Source: Verrucomicrobiota bacterium
Lineage (GTDB): Bacteria; Verrucomicrobiota; Verrucomicrobiia; Limisphaerales; UBA11320
Direction: 5' to 3'
Length of the DNA: 64,000 bases
NCBI GenBank assembly: GCA_016199985.1
Contig: JACQFQ010000006.1
Coordinates: 1-64,000, forward strand
In this document: positions 17,215-25,940 of the stretch, one piece after another
How positions within the stretch are numbered: position 1 is the first letter of the stretch
Layout: every line of letters starts with the position of its first letter
Notes under the pieces: model-generated
Seen by the model: the letters and a program-made list of their open reading frames with translations, nothing else
Told to the model about the DNA's origin: nothing
The model's database searches: none
Made by a program: the position numbers and the translations under genes

Positions 17215-20200
17215 TCACGGCAGCGGGAGGAACGCGCGATAGAGCAGCAGGGGGGGAGAAGGGTCGGGAACGCCGTTGGTGATGAGCAGCGGCGAGGCCT
17301 GGTTGGTGAGGGTCTGGATCGTCGTCCAGTTGGAGTAGTCGAGGCTCCGCTGGACTTCGTAGATCCTTCCCACGGGAGCGCTGAGCTGGAAGGAGACGAC
17401 TCCGTTCGAATAGAAGGGCGATTGCAACTCGAGCTGTTCCTGGGCCGTGAAGAGCGCCGTGATGGAGTAGCTTTTGTTCATCAGGAGCCGGAGCGGATTC
17501 GTCGACACGGTCAAGTCGCCCTGCCAACCGGTGAAGCGCCATCCGTCGTTTTCAACCGCTTTCGCGGTCACCTCCGCCCCCGGCTCGTAGAAGACCTGGT
17601 ACGGGTTGACCTCCACGCGACCCGAGCCGGTTCTCAAGATCGTGAGCGCGTAACGATTCGTGCCGAGCGGCGAGAAGAGCGCTGACAGCGTCGGCACGGG
17701 CCCGGCGATCTTCAGCGTGATCGGATTGGAACTGCCCGACCCAATGCCTCCCCAGAGCGCGAAGTATTGGCCGGCCTCCGGCGTCGCGGTCGCCTGCACC
17801 ACCGCGCCGCGCGGATACATCGCGGCCGGCGGATCGATGATGATGCCGCCCCCGCCCAGATTGGTTGTGGTGAGCGTTGTTCCGAACACAGCCCCGACCC
17901 GCCGCGGTCCATCCATGACCACGGAAACCTGCGGTTGGCCGCCTTGCGCGTCGAGAGTCCAGTTCATGAAGCTCCATCCCAGCTCCGCGTCGGCGGTGAG
18001 CTGAACCGTTGTGCCCGCCAGATACGTCGGGCCTGGAGGACGGCGCGTGATCGCGCCATCGAGCGTCGGTTCGAGGTCCAGGGCATACTCCTGAAAGAAG
18101 CGCGCGACGGTGGGATCGGAGACCGCGGAGGTCATCCCGGGCCGCAGCGCCACCGCCTTGATGGTGGTGGTCTGGGTGATCACGAACGGAGAGGTGTACA
18201 CCAGCGCGCTCGAGGCCACCATGGAGTTCGTCGCCGGATCGCTCCCGTTCAAGGTGTAGTACAGCCTGACCTTCTCCAGCGGAGGGGTCATCTGCACGCT
18301 CAGGGACGGGGTGTTTGTGAACGAGAGCGAGGCGCCCTCGCGCCCTTGCACGACGATCCGCGGCGCGCTGAGGTAAAAGGTGATGGGAATCGGCGGCGTC
18401 TCGCTGGCCGCGAACGCCGCGTTGTACGCGGTCGCTCGGAGCGTGACCGACTGCGAGACGACGAGCGGGACAGTGTAGGCCAGCGATTCGAACGTGGGCC
18501 GCGTTCCGTCCAGCGAATAATAGATGAGCGTGTCGGGAACCGGGTTCGTCAGCGCGACGCGCGCGGAGGTTTGGTTCGTGAGACCGAACAGCGTCCCGGC
18601 GACGCCTTGCACCAGCGCGATCGGTCTCGGGAGCCCGAAGACGTTCAGGAACGCGGGAGCGCTCGTGACGGAACCGTACGCGTTGGAAGCCGTCAGGCTG
18701 TACAGCCCTGTTTGAATGGGATCCAGATTCGTCAGGGACAGGGAGCTGCTGGTCGCGCCCGGGATGTCATTCGTTTGGTTGTAGAACCATTGATACGACA
18801 GCGGGCTCGCGCCCACCGCCGCGGCGGTCAGAGTGGTGTCCGCGCCTGGAAGAACGGTTTGGCCGACGGGATGGGCGCTGATGAAGGGCGCCGGGGAAAG
18901 CTTGGCGAGGAACGCGTCGCCGCTGCCGGCGCTCGACAGATTCAGCCGATCGAGCGACACGGCGTCGGTGAACCGTCCGGCGAGCAGGCAGCCTTGTTGT
19001 CCGTCGCTGGCGATCGCGTATCCATAGTCCAGACTCGGTCCCCCGAGCGATCGGGACCATTCGGGCGCGCCGTTGGCCCCGTAGCGAACGACGAACGCGT
19101 CGAAGTTTCCGCGGCTGACGAGGGCGTCGGCTCCGATCGACATCGTCCCGATGAAATGGCCGATCAGGAACACGCCGTTGTCGGCCCACGCGACGCCCCG
19201 GGCGTCGGAGCCCGCGCTGGTCTGAATCCACAAGAGCTCTCCCGCCGAATCGTACCGCGCCACGAAGGTTCGAAGCCCCGCTCCCGTCACGACCTTCGAA
19301 CCGAAGGTCGCCTGGCCCCGAATGGTTCCCGCGATCACCGCCCCTCCATCAGGCGTCGCCGTCACCGCGTTGGCGTAGTCAGGGTCCGTCCCGCCGCCGG
19401 ATCGAACCCATAGCAGTTCTCCCAGGGGACTATATTTTGCGACAAACAGATCCGCGTTGCCCGTCGCTGTGAGCGTGGTGTCCTGGAAGACGGCCTGGTC
19501 TCCAAAATAGCCGGCCACGTAAGCATTGCCCTGCGGATCGACCGCTATCGCATAGGCGACATCCACGTTCCCGCCGCCCGCGCCCCGGACCCACAGAAGA
19601 TTCCCATCCGGATCGTACTTCACGACGAACAAATCCACCGCGCCGCGATTGGTAAGCGATTGGTCGCCGAACTTCGCGCCGTCCTGGAAGTGGCCGGCGG
19701 CGTAGACGTTGCCCAGGGCATCCGTTGCGACCCCGTAGGCCCGGTCGTCGCCTGTGCCGCCGATGGCGCGGGTCCATGTGACAGCGCCCGCGGGATTGAG
19801 CTTCATCACGATGCCGTCGCTGCTGCCGGCATTCGTGACCTTCGTTCCCCCGAGGAGCGCGCCGACTTGAAAATACCCCGCGACGAGCGTGTTCCCCTCG
19901 GCGTCGCCGGCGACCCCGAGCCCCACGTCCTGGTTCGGGCCCCCCAGGGACTTCGCCCAGATCAGCTCGCCGGAGCGCCGATACCGCGCGACGAACAGGT
20001 CGAAGAGTCCGACGTTTGTGATGCTGGCGCCATGGAAGTCCGTGGGTCCGACAAAGTATCCCGTGACATGGATCTGTCCGGAGGGATCGACCGCCACGCT
20101 GTTGGCTTGCTGATCCCCCGGTCCCGAGACCGTTTGCGCCCAGTGATAGCTGAAGCCGCCGGAAGGGTCCGCCGCCTGCGCCCGGCTCGCCCAGCCGAGC

Positions 20201-20244
20201 GCGAACAAAAGCAGCGTCACGGGAAGCCTGATCAAGCGTGGCAT
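17215..20244 (-). CDS. Secreted SBBP-repeat beta-propeller protein with Ig and chitobiase-type domains
   Basis: 1009 residues starting with a signal peptide (LIRLPVTLLLFALGWASRAQA). Residues 30-480 hold about seven repeats of 50-60 residues with the core 'D-x-x-G-N-x-x-V-A-G-x-F ... D-x-F-V-A-K-Y-x-x-x-G-x-L-x-W', the SBBP/beta-propeller pattern. An Ig-like domain follows ('SYQWFYNQTND'), then two chitobiase C-terminal-like domains ('IYYSLDGTRPTFES', 'LYYTLNGSDPATNS'), three 'W-x-F-x-x-W' type bacterial repeats ('GWSFMNWTLD', 'FALWGGIG', 'GWRFTGWQGD') and the 'YEVQRSLDYSNW' module. No catalytic motif is visible; an adhesive or structural surface role is inferred. It is divergent from the dctA-like gene and its start overlaps none. 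Confidence 0.82.
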   Translation of the reverse strand: MPRLIRLPVTLLLFALGWASRAQAADPSGGFSYHWAQTVSGPGDQQANSVAVDPSGQIHVTGYFVGPTDFHGASITNVGLFDLFVARYRRSGELIWAKSLGGPNQDVGLGVAGDAEGNTLVAGYFQVGALLGGTKVTNAGSSDGIVMKLNPAGAVTWTRAIGGTGDDRAYGVATDALGNVYAAGHFQDGAKFGDQSLTNRGAVDLFVVKYDPDGNLLWVRGAGGGNVDVAYAIAVDPQGNAYVAGYFGDQAVFQDTTLTATGNADLFVAKYSPLGELLWVRSGGGTDPDYANAVTATPDGGAVIAGTIRGQATFGSKVVTGAGLRTFVARYDSAGELLWIQTSAGSDARGVAWADNGVFLIGHFIGTMSIGADALVSRGNFDAFVVRYGANGAPEWSRSLGGPSLDYGYAIASDGQQGCLLAGRFTDAVSLDRLNLSSAGSGDAFLAKLSPAPFISAHPVGQTVLPGADTTLTAAAVGASPLSYQWFYNQTNDIPGATSSSLSLTNLDPIQTGLYSLTASNAYGSVTSAPAFLNVFGLPRPIALVQGVAGTLFGLTNQTSARVALTNPVPDTLIYYSLDGTRPTFESLAYTVPLVVSQSVTLRATAYNAAFAASETPPIPITFYLSAPRIVVQGREGASLSFTNTPSLSVQMTPPLEKVRLYYTLNGSDPATNSMVASSALVYTSPFVITQTTTIKAVALRPGMTSAVSDPTVARFFQEYALDLEPTLDGAITRRPPGPTYLAGTTVQLTADAELGWSFMNWTLDAQGGQPQVSVVMDGPRRVGAVFGTTLTTTNLGGGGIIIDPPAAMYPRGAVVQATATPEAGQYFALWGGIGSGSSNPITLKIAGPVPTLSALFSPLGTNRYALTILRTGSGRVEVNPYQVFYEPGAEVTAKAVENDGWRFTGWQGDLTVSTNPLRLLMNKSYSITALFTAQEQLELQSPFYSNGVVSFQLSAPVGRIYEVQRSLDYSNWTTIQTLTNQASPLLITNGVPDPSPPLLLYRAFLPLP

Positions 20245-20378
20245 GGGCGACGACGCTAGCGTCGTCCCCCATGCGGCGCAAGAATCGCGGAGAGGAGCGC
20301 GGGCCGGCGCAAATGGGTTGCCATCCCTCGCGCCTTCCAGTCTTCTGTCCACCCGAACACTCGCAACCCCATCAACCC

Positions 20379-21659
20379 ATGAGCTCGTCCGCATCCGCCG
20401 CGCCCGCCAGGACCAAGCCCTGGTACGCCATTCTCTACGTCCAGGTGCTCATCGCGGTGGCCGTCGGGGTCGCGATCGGGGCCTTGCGACCGGAGCTCGG
20501 GAGACAGCTTCAGCCTCTCGGCGATGGCTTCATCAAGCTCGTCAAAATGATGATCGCTCCCATCATCTTCTGCACCGTCGTGCATGGGGTGGCGTCGATG
20601 ACGGATATGCGGAAGCTGGGAAGGATCGGTTTCAAAACGCTGCTTTACTTCGAGGTCGTGTCGACTCTCGCCCTTATCATCGGACTGGCGGTCGTCAACG
20701 TGATGAAGCCGGGAGAGGGCTTCGATGCGGATCTCGGCAGCCAGGATCCCACGATCGGCCAATCCAGCGCCGATCAGGCGAAGTCCCTGACGGTCGCCTC
20801 TTTCCTGCTGAACATCATTCCCAACACGCTCCTCGACGCGTTTGTGCGTGGCGACCTGCTTCCCGTGCTTTTGGTGTCGGTGCTGACCGCCTTTGCGATC
20901 ATGGGGCTGGGCGAGCGGAAGGACGCTGTGATGAGGGCGGTCGACTGCGTTGGCGAGTTGTCCTTCGGGATCATGCGCATCGTCGTGCGGTTCGCCCCCC
21001 TCGGGGCGATGGGCGCGATGGCTTTTGCGATCGGGAAGTTTGGGTTGAAAGCGCTGCACCACCTCGGGGCCTTGATGGCGGGGTTCTATCTCACGTCAGC
21101 GGTGTTCGTTCTCGTGGTTCTCGGAACCATCGCCGCCGTTTGCGGCTTCTCGATCTTTCGCTTGCTGTCCTATTTGCGCGAGGAGCTGCTCCTTGTGCTC
21201 GGCACGAGCTCCTCCGAGACGGCGTTGCCCGGAATGATTCTAAAGTTGAAGCGGCTCGGATGCGCCGGCCCCACGGTGGGACTCGTTCTGCCGACAGGGT
21301 ATAGCTTCAACCTGGACGGAACGAACATCTATATGTCGATGGCGGCTGTGTTCCTCGCGCAGGCGACGAACACGCCGCTGGGAATCGGGGATCAGATCAG
21401 CCTGTTGCTGGTGGCGATGATTTCATCCAAGGGCGCGAGCGGCGTCACCGGCGCCGGATTCGTCACTCTCGCGGCGACGCTGATCGTCGTGCCCAAGATT
21501 CCCATCGCGTCCCTGGCGTTGCTCGTGGGCATCGACCGTTTCATGAGCGAATGCCGCGCGATCACGAATCTGATCGGCAACGGCGTGGCGACCCTGGTGA
21601 TCAGCCGATGGGAAGGGGAGTTGTCCGCTGAAACGTTGAGGGAGCGGTTGAAGTCGTGA
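20379..21659 (+). CDS. Dicarboxylate/amino acid:cation symporter (DAACS family)
   Basis: An inner-membrane sodium- or proton-coupled carrier for C4-dicarboxylates or acidic amino acids, of 426 residues, the usual length. Visible family signatures are the serine-rich 'LGTSSSETALPGMI' hairpin near residue 275, 'GYSFNLDGTNIYMSMAAVFLAQA' (substrate and cation site, read as two pieces: G-Y-S-F-N-L-D-G-T and Y-M-S-M) near 305, and 'SSKGASGVTGAGF' near 350. Eight hydrophobic segments are readable. The ATG at 20379 was chosen because the protein then begins with a short polar stretch before TM1. The exact substrate cannot be told from sequence. It shares a 134-base divergent promoter region with the SBBP-repeat gene. 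Confidence 0.9.
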   Translation: MSSSASAAPARTKPWYAILYVQVLIAVAVGVAIGALRPELGRQLQPLGDGFIKLVKMMIAPIIFCTVVHGVASMTDMRKLGRIGFKTLLYFEVVSTLALIIGLAVVNVMKPGEGFDADLGSQDPTIGQSSADQAKSLTVASFLLNIIPNTLLDAFVRGDLLPVLLVSVLTAFAIMGLGERKDAVMRAVDCVGELSFGIMRIVVRFAPLGAMGAMAFAIGKFGLKALHHLGALMAGFYLTSAVFVLVVLGTIAAVCGFSIFRLLSYLREELLLVLGTSSSETALPGMILKLKRLGCAGPTVGLVLPTGYSFNLDGTNIYMSMAAVFLAQATNTPLGIGDQISLLLVAMISSKGASGVTGAGFVTLAATLIVVPKIPIASLALLVGIDRFMSECRAITNLIGNGVATLVISRWEGELSAETLRERLKS

Positions 21660-21882
21660 GCGGGCACACCCACACGTTGCGAGTTCACCGTTGTAGCGCG
21701 CCCCCGTAGCGCAATGATAGCTCCCGGGGGAGGTGAATGGGAGAGGGAAGGGGATGAGCTTTCGCATCGCGACGGCGCCCACAACCTCGGGATGCGTCTC
21801 GCCACCGTTCGGTCCCCAAGGCCTGAGTTGACAGGAGTCCCAGGTCTCGGAGAGAGTCATGCTCGCCCGGAGGACCCGTATC

Positions 21883-24477
21883 ATGAAGCTGTGCATTCGA
21901 TTTGTTTTGGTCGTCCTCCTGGCGTCCTTCCTTCTTCCATCCCGCGCCGCCACCGCCGCCGTTCTCGATCTCGACCACGATGGGCTCGACGATTTGTGGC
22001 AGATTCTGTTCGGGGCCCAGGGGATCTCAGCGTCCGCGGACTCCGATGGCGACGGATTCACCAACAGGGAAGAGAGCCTCGCCGGGACCGATCCCTTCAA
22101 CGCAAACTCGCGTCCGACATTGCGCATCGCCCCAGGCCCCGCGGGCGGCGCCATTGTGTCCTGGGACGCGGTGGCGGGGAAGCGATACGCGCTGCGATCG
22201 ACCCTCAGCCTGGGGACCAACGCGCCGAGCTGGTCGCCCGAGGCGCAGGTCATCGGCGATGGCGGCGAACTGAGCATCCCGCTCGTCCCTGACGGGGCGT
22301 CCCGCTTTCTCCGCATCGACGTGGACGATGTCGACTCGGACGCGGATGGTCTTACAGATGCCAACGAGCGCGCGCTCGGGCTCAACCCCGGCTCCGATCA
22401 TTCCGGTCGCCGCGACGGCTCGGATCTACAATGGGCGACCAACGCGTTGCGAGGCCCGAGCGTCGTCACGGTCGCCGCCTTGGGGACTGAGATCTATGAG
22501 CGATGGCCGGACCCGGGCGTGTTTGCGATCCGTAGAACCGGCGGGCTTCTTCCGCTCGTCGTCAAGCTGGCCTGGGGGGGGACGGCATCCTTCGGCGTGG
22601 ACTACAACGCCACCGCGGCGCAGTCGATTCAGATGCCTCTGGGGGTGAACGAAGTTTGGGTGGAATCCTGGCCGATCGCCGACGAAGTGGAAGAGCCCGT
22701 CGAGACGCTGACGCTCACCGTGGTGTCCGGCTCAGGCTATTCGGTGGGGTCCTCCAACTCGGCGACGATTTCTCTCATCAACGAGAACGCGTCCAGTCCG
22801 CCGAACGAAAGAGCGGCCGCCCGATTCCTCCTGCAAGCCTCCTTTGGGCCGGACACGGACTCCCCTGATGATCCTGACGACATCCCCGAGAACGCGCAGG
22901 AGGTCATGGCGCTCGGATACGAAGGCTGGATCGATCAGCAATTCGCGAGAGCGCCGGGGTATATTCAGCCCTGGGTGGACTGGGCGTTCGCGCATGGCAA
23001 CGCGCTGGGCATCTACGGGAACTGGAAGGAGAACTCCTGGTGGGGCCGTGTGATGGGATCCCCCTTGCTCCGGCCCGACGCCTCCACGAACACGTTGCCG
23101 GATCCTCTGCGACAGCGCGTGGCCTTCGCTCTCAGCGAGATCCTGGTGATCTCCGACCGACCCGAACAGCTCGCCGTGGAGCAGCGCGGCATGGCGAACT
23201 ACTATGATCTGATGGTGCGCCACGCGTTTGGGAACTACCGCGACCTGCTCCGCGATGTCGCCCTGCACCCCGCGATGGGCATCTATCTGAGCCATCTGGG
23301 AAACCGAAAGGCCGATCCGGTCAAGAAGATCTATCCGGATGAGAACTTCGCCCGCGAGGTGATGCAGCTTTTCACGATTGGGCTGTGGGAGCTTCAACCC
23401 GATGGCTCGCGCAAGCTGGACTCCCAGGGTCAGGGGATTCCCACCTACGACAATCGCGACATCACGGAGATGGCGCGGGTTTTCACGGGGCTGTCGTTCG
23501 GCAACAACGCGACCTTCAGCGACTATCCGCGTGACTTCACGCGGGCGATGAAAATGTGGGACGCGGAGCACGACTGCAACGCGAAGCGGTTGCTCGGCGG
23601 CCAGCCTGTCCCCGCCCGCGTCGCGACTCCCGGGAACACAGGCGCCGCCGGTCTTGCCGATGTGGACGCCGCGCTGGACGTCCTTTTCAACCATGCCAAC
23701 GTGGGGCCCTTCATCGGACGACAACTGATCCAGCGCCTTGTGGTTTCCAATCCCAGCGCCGGGTATGTCGCGCGCGTCGCCGAAGCTTTCGCGGACAACG
23801 GCTCGGGTGTTCGCGGGGATCTGAGGGCGGTTGTGAAGGCGATCCTCCTGGATCCTGAGGCGCGGGACCCCGCCATGCGGATCAGGCCGGAATGGGGCAA
23901 GCTTCGGGAGCCTGTGCTGCGGGTTGTGAACCTGGCGCACGCTTTCGGAGCCTCCTCAAAAGCCGGCTGGTATTTGCTGGATCAGTTCAACTTTGATCAT
24001 CTCCAGGATCCGATGAACGCGCCGAGCGTTTTCAACTTCTTCCTCCCTTCCTACAGCCCGTCGGGGGAATTGGCGCAGCGCGGCCTGGTTGCGCCGGAGT
24101 TTCAAATCATCAACGCGAGCTCCGCGATCACCGGGCCCAACTATTTCTGGAAAGCGATCACCGGGGACCTCCACCACTATGGATCGGGGAACCCGGACTA
24201 TTCGGTGAAACTGAATCTCACGAATGAGCTTGCGATGATTGTGCCGCTGTCGCAGATCCAGCAAAACGCGCCCGCGGGGCCTCCGATGGATCCGGATCCC
24301 TTGATCCGGCGTCTCGATCGCCGTCTCACAGGCGGGGTCTTGTCGCCCGGGCAGTTTCAGGTCATCCGCGAGGCGATGCTGCGGGTGAAGCCTCCCACCT
24401 GGGAATGGCATCGTGAGCGGCTGCGACTGGCCATCTACCTGATCGTGACGTCGCCTGATTACAATGTGCTTCGCTGA
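21883..24477 (+). CDS. DUF1800 secreted protein with a Calx-beta domain
   Basis: 864 residues with signal peptide (LCIRFVLVVLLASFLLPSRA). After it comes a D-x-D-x-D-G repeat region ('DLDHDGLDDLW', 'DSDGDGFTNREE'), a segment like the C-terminal module of neighbouring proteins, a Calx-beta domain near residues 215-310 ('YNATAAQSIQMPLGVNE', 'ETLTLTVVSGSGYSVG') and then the DUF1800 body from about 325 ('ARFLLQASFGPD', 'ALSEILVISDRPE', 'NFAREVMQLFTIGLWEL', 'DITEMARVFTG'). DUF1800 proteins nearly always accompany DUF1501 proteins, as here, 23 bases upstream. The joint function is unknown; a role at the cell surface is commonly supposed. Confidence 0.9.
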   Translation: MKLCIRFVLVVLLASFLLPSRAATAAVLDLDHDGLDDLWQILFGAQGISASADSDGDGFTNREESLAGTDPFNANSRPTLRIAPGPAGGAIVSWDAVAGKRYALRSTLSLGTNAPSWSPEAQVIGDGGELSIPLVPDGASRFLRIDVDDVDSDADGLTDANERALGLNPGSDHSGRRDGSDLQWATNALRGPSVVTVAALGTEIYERWPDPGVFAIRRTGGLLPLVVKLAWGGTASFGVDYNATAAQSIQMPLGVNEVWVESWPIADEVEEPVETLTLTVVSGSGYSVGSSNSATISLINENASSPPNERAAARFLLQASFGPDTDSPDDPDDIPENAQEVMALGYEGWIDQQFARAPGYIQPWVDWAFAHGNALGIYGNWKENSWWGRVMGSPLLRPDASTNTLPDPLRQRVAFALSEILVISDRPEQLAVEQRGMANYYDLMVRHAFGNYRDLLRDVALHPAMGIYLSHLGNRKADPVKKIYPDENFAREVMQLFTIGLWELQPDGSRKLDSQGQGIPTYDNRDITEMARVFTGLSFGNNATFSDYPRDFTRAMKMWDAEHDCNAKRLLGGQPVPARVATPGNTGAAGLADVDAALDVLFNHANVGPFIGRQLIQRLVVSNPSAGYVARVAEAFADNGSGVRGDLRAVVKAILLDPEARDPAMRIRPEWGKLREPVLRVVNLAHAFGASSKAGWYLLDQFNFDHLQDPMNAPSVFNFFLPSYSPSGELAQRGLVAPEFQIINASSAITGPNYFWKAITGDLHHYGSGNPDYSVKLNLTNELAMIVPLSQIQQNAPAGPPMDPDPLIRRLDRRLTGGVLSPGQFQVIREAMLRVKPPTWEWHRERLRLAIYLIVTSPDYNVLR

Positions 24478-24500
24478 GCCTTGAACGCTTCCTCCCGACT

Positions 24501-25928
24501 ATGAAATCCAAAGAGACCTTTTCGCGGCGTGAGTTTTTTCGTACTGCCGGGTGCGGCGGGATGAGCGCTTTGCCGATGCTCAGCACGTTGTGGAATCTGC
24601 AGATCGCCGAGCGCCTTGCGGCCGCCGCGGCGCCGGGGGGAGGGGAATACCGCGCGCTCGTGTGTCTGCTGCTGGGGGGCGGCAATGACTCGTTCAACAT
24701 GCTCGTCCCACGCGAGCCCGCGGCCTATGCGACCTATCAATCCTCCCGCGCCAACCTGGCCCTGAAACCGGACCAACTGATCGACATTCATCCGGTGGGG
24801 CAGCCTGATTTCGCGCTTCACGGGTCGATGCCTGAGATCGCCGGGCTGTTTCAGGCCGGCCATGCCGCGCTCGTGACGAACGTCGGCACGCTCATCGAGC
24901 CGGTGTCGAATCGCAAGCAGGTGGAACAAAACCTCAGGCGTCTTCCCTTGGGCCTGTACTCCCACTCGGATCAGCTGGAGCAGTGGCAGACGAGCCTGCC
25001 CCAATCGCGCAGCGGGATCGGATGGGGAGGGCGGATGGCGGATTTGCTGAAGGAGTTGAACCGCATCCCCATCGTCCCGATGCAGATTTCCCTCGATGGA
25101 GGCAACGTTTGGCAAACGGGCAACACAGTGGCTGAATACACCATCACCCCCGACGGCGCGACGCCCCTCGATGGCTACAGCGGAGCGTGGCGGCAGTATC
25201 AGGACCTGCAGAACGCCCTCAGCGCCGCGGTCGACAGCCAGCTCACCCTGCAATACAGCAATCTGCTTTCCCGCGCCTTCAATCTCCGCAAGAAGCAGGC
25301 GCTCGACGCCTATCAGGTCTTCGCCGACGCGACGTCGTCTCCCCTCCCGGCGACCGTGACATTTCCCAGCACATACGTCGGTCAGCGACTGCGGCAGGTG
25401 GCGCAAACGATACAGGGTCGCGTCGGACTCGGGGCCGTGAGACAGACGTTCTTCATCGAATGGGCCGGGTGGGACCATCATAGCGATGTGCTCGGAAACC
25501 AGGCGGTGATGCTGCCTCAGATCAGCGCCGCGATCGGGGCCTTCCACGACGCCCTCAAAGCGATTGGAGTTCAGGACCAAGTCACGCTCTTCACCGCGTC
25601 TGATTTTGGTCGCACGCTCACGAGCAACAGCCGCGGGTCGGACCATGCCTGGGGAGGAAACCAGATCGTGGTCGGAGGGGCCGTGAAGGGGCAACGCCTT
25701 TACGGGCAGTTTCCATCCCTGGTTTTGAATCCAGACAGCGGTCCTGAGACGAATCCGTTGGACACGGGACGAGGCCGTTTCATCCCGACGACCAGCTGCG
25801 ACGTCTTCTTCGCGGAGCTAGCGCTCTGGTTGGGTGTCCGTCGCAGCGATCTGGCTTCGGTGCTTCCCAACATCGGCAACTTCATCTCGACGGCCGGCGC
25901 CGCGCCGCCGATGGGCTTTCTGCTGTGA
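24501..25928 (+). CDS. DUF1501 family protein with Tat signal
   Basis: 475 residues. The N-terminus 'SRREFFRTAGCGG' is a twin-arginine signal, so the protein is probably exported folded. Family motifs include 'LVCLLLGGGNDSFNMLVP' near residue 55, 'FALHGSMPEIAGLF' near 100, 'WAGWDHHSD' near 320 and 'LFTASDFGRTLTSN ... GSDHAWGGNQIVVGG' near 370-400. DUF1501 belongs to the alkaline-phosphatase-like/sulfatase-related fold group, and the His/Asp-containing motifs could bind metal. It follows the DUF1800 gene by 23 bases in the same operon and converges with the HYR gene 12 bases downstream. Confidence 0.9.
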   Translation: MKSKETFSRREFFRTAGCGGMSALPMLSTLWNLQIAERLAAAAAPGGGEYRALVCLLLGGGNDSFNMLVPREPAAYATYQSSRANLALKPDQLIDIHPVGQPDFALHGSMPEIAGLFQAGHAALVTNVGTLIEPVSNRKQVEQNLRRLPLGLYSHSDQLEQWQTSLPQSRSGIGWGGRMADLLKELNRIPIVPMQISLDGGNVWQTGNTVAEYTITPDGATPLDGYSGAWRQYQDLQNALSAAVDSQLTLQYSNLLSRAFNLRKKQALDAYQVFADATSSPLPATVTFPSTYVGQRLRQVAQTIQGRVGLGAVRQTFFIEWAGWDHHSDVLGNQAVMLPQISAAIGAFHDALKAIGVQDQVTLFTASDFGRTLTSNSRGSDHAWGGNQIVVGGAVKGQRLYGQFPSLVLNPDSGPETNPLDTGRGRFIPTTSCDVFFAELALWLGVRRSDLASVLPNIGNFISTAGAAPPMGFLL

Positions 25929-25940
25929 CGCGCTGGCGTT

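Noticed and set aside
17767..19413. A 548-codon open frame on the plus strand
   Set aside because: Antisense to the SBBP-repeat gene; arginine/glycine-rich and without structure.
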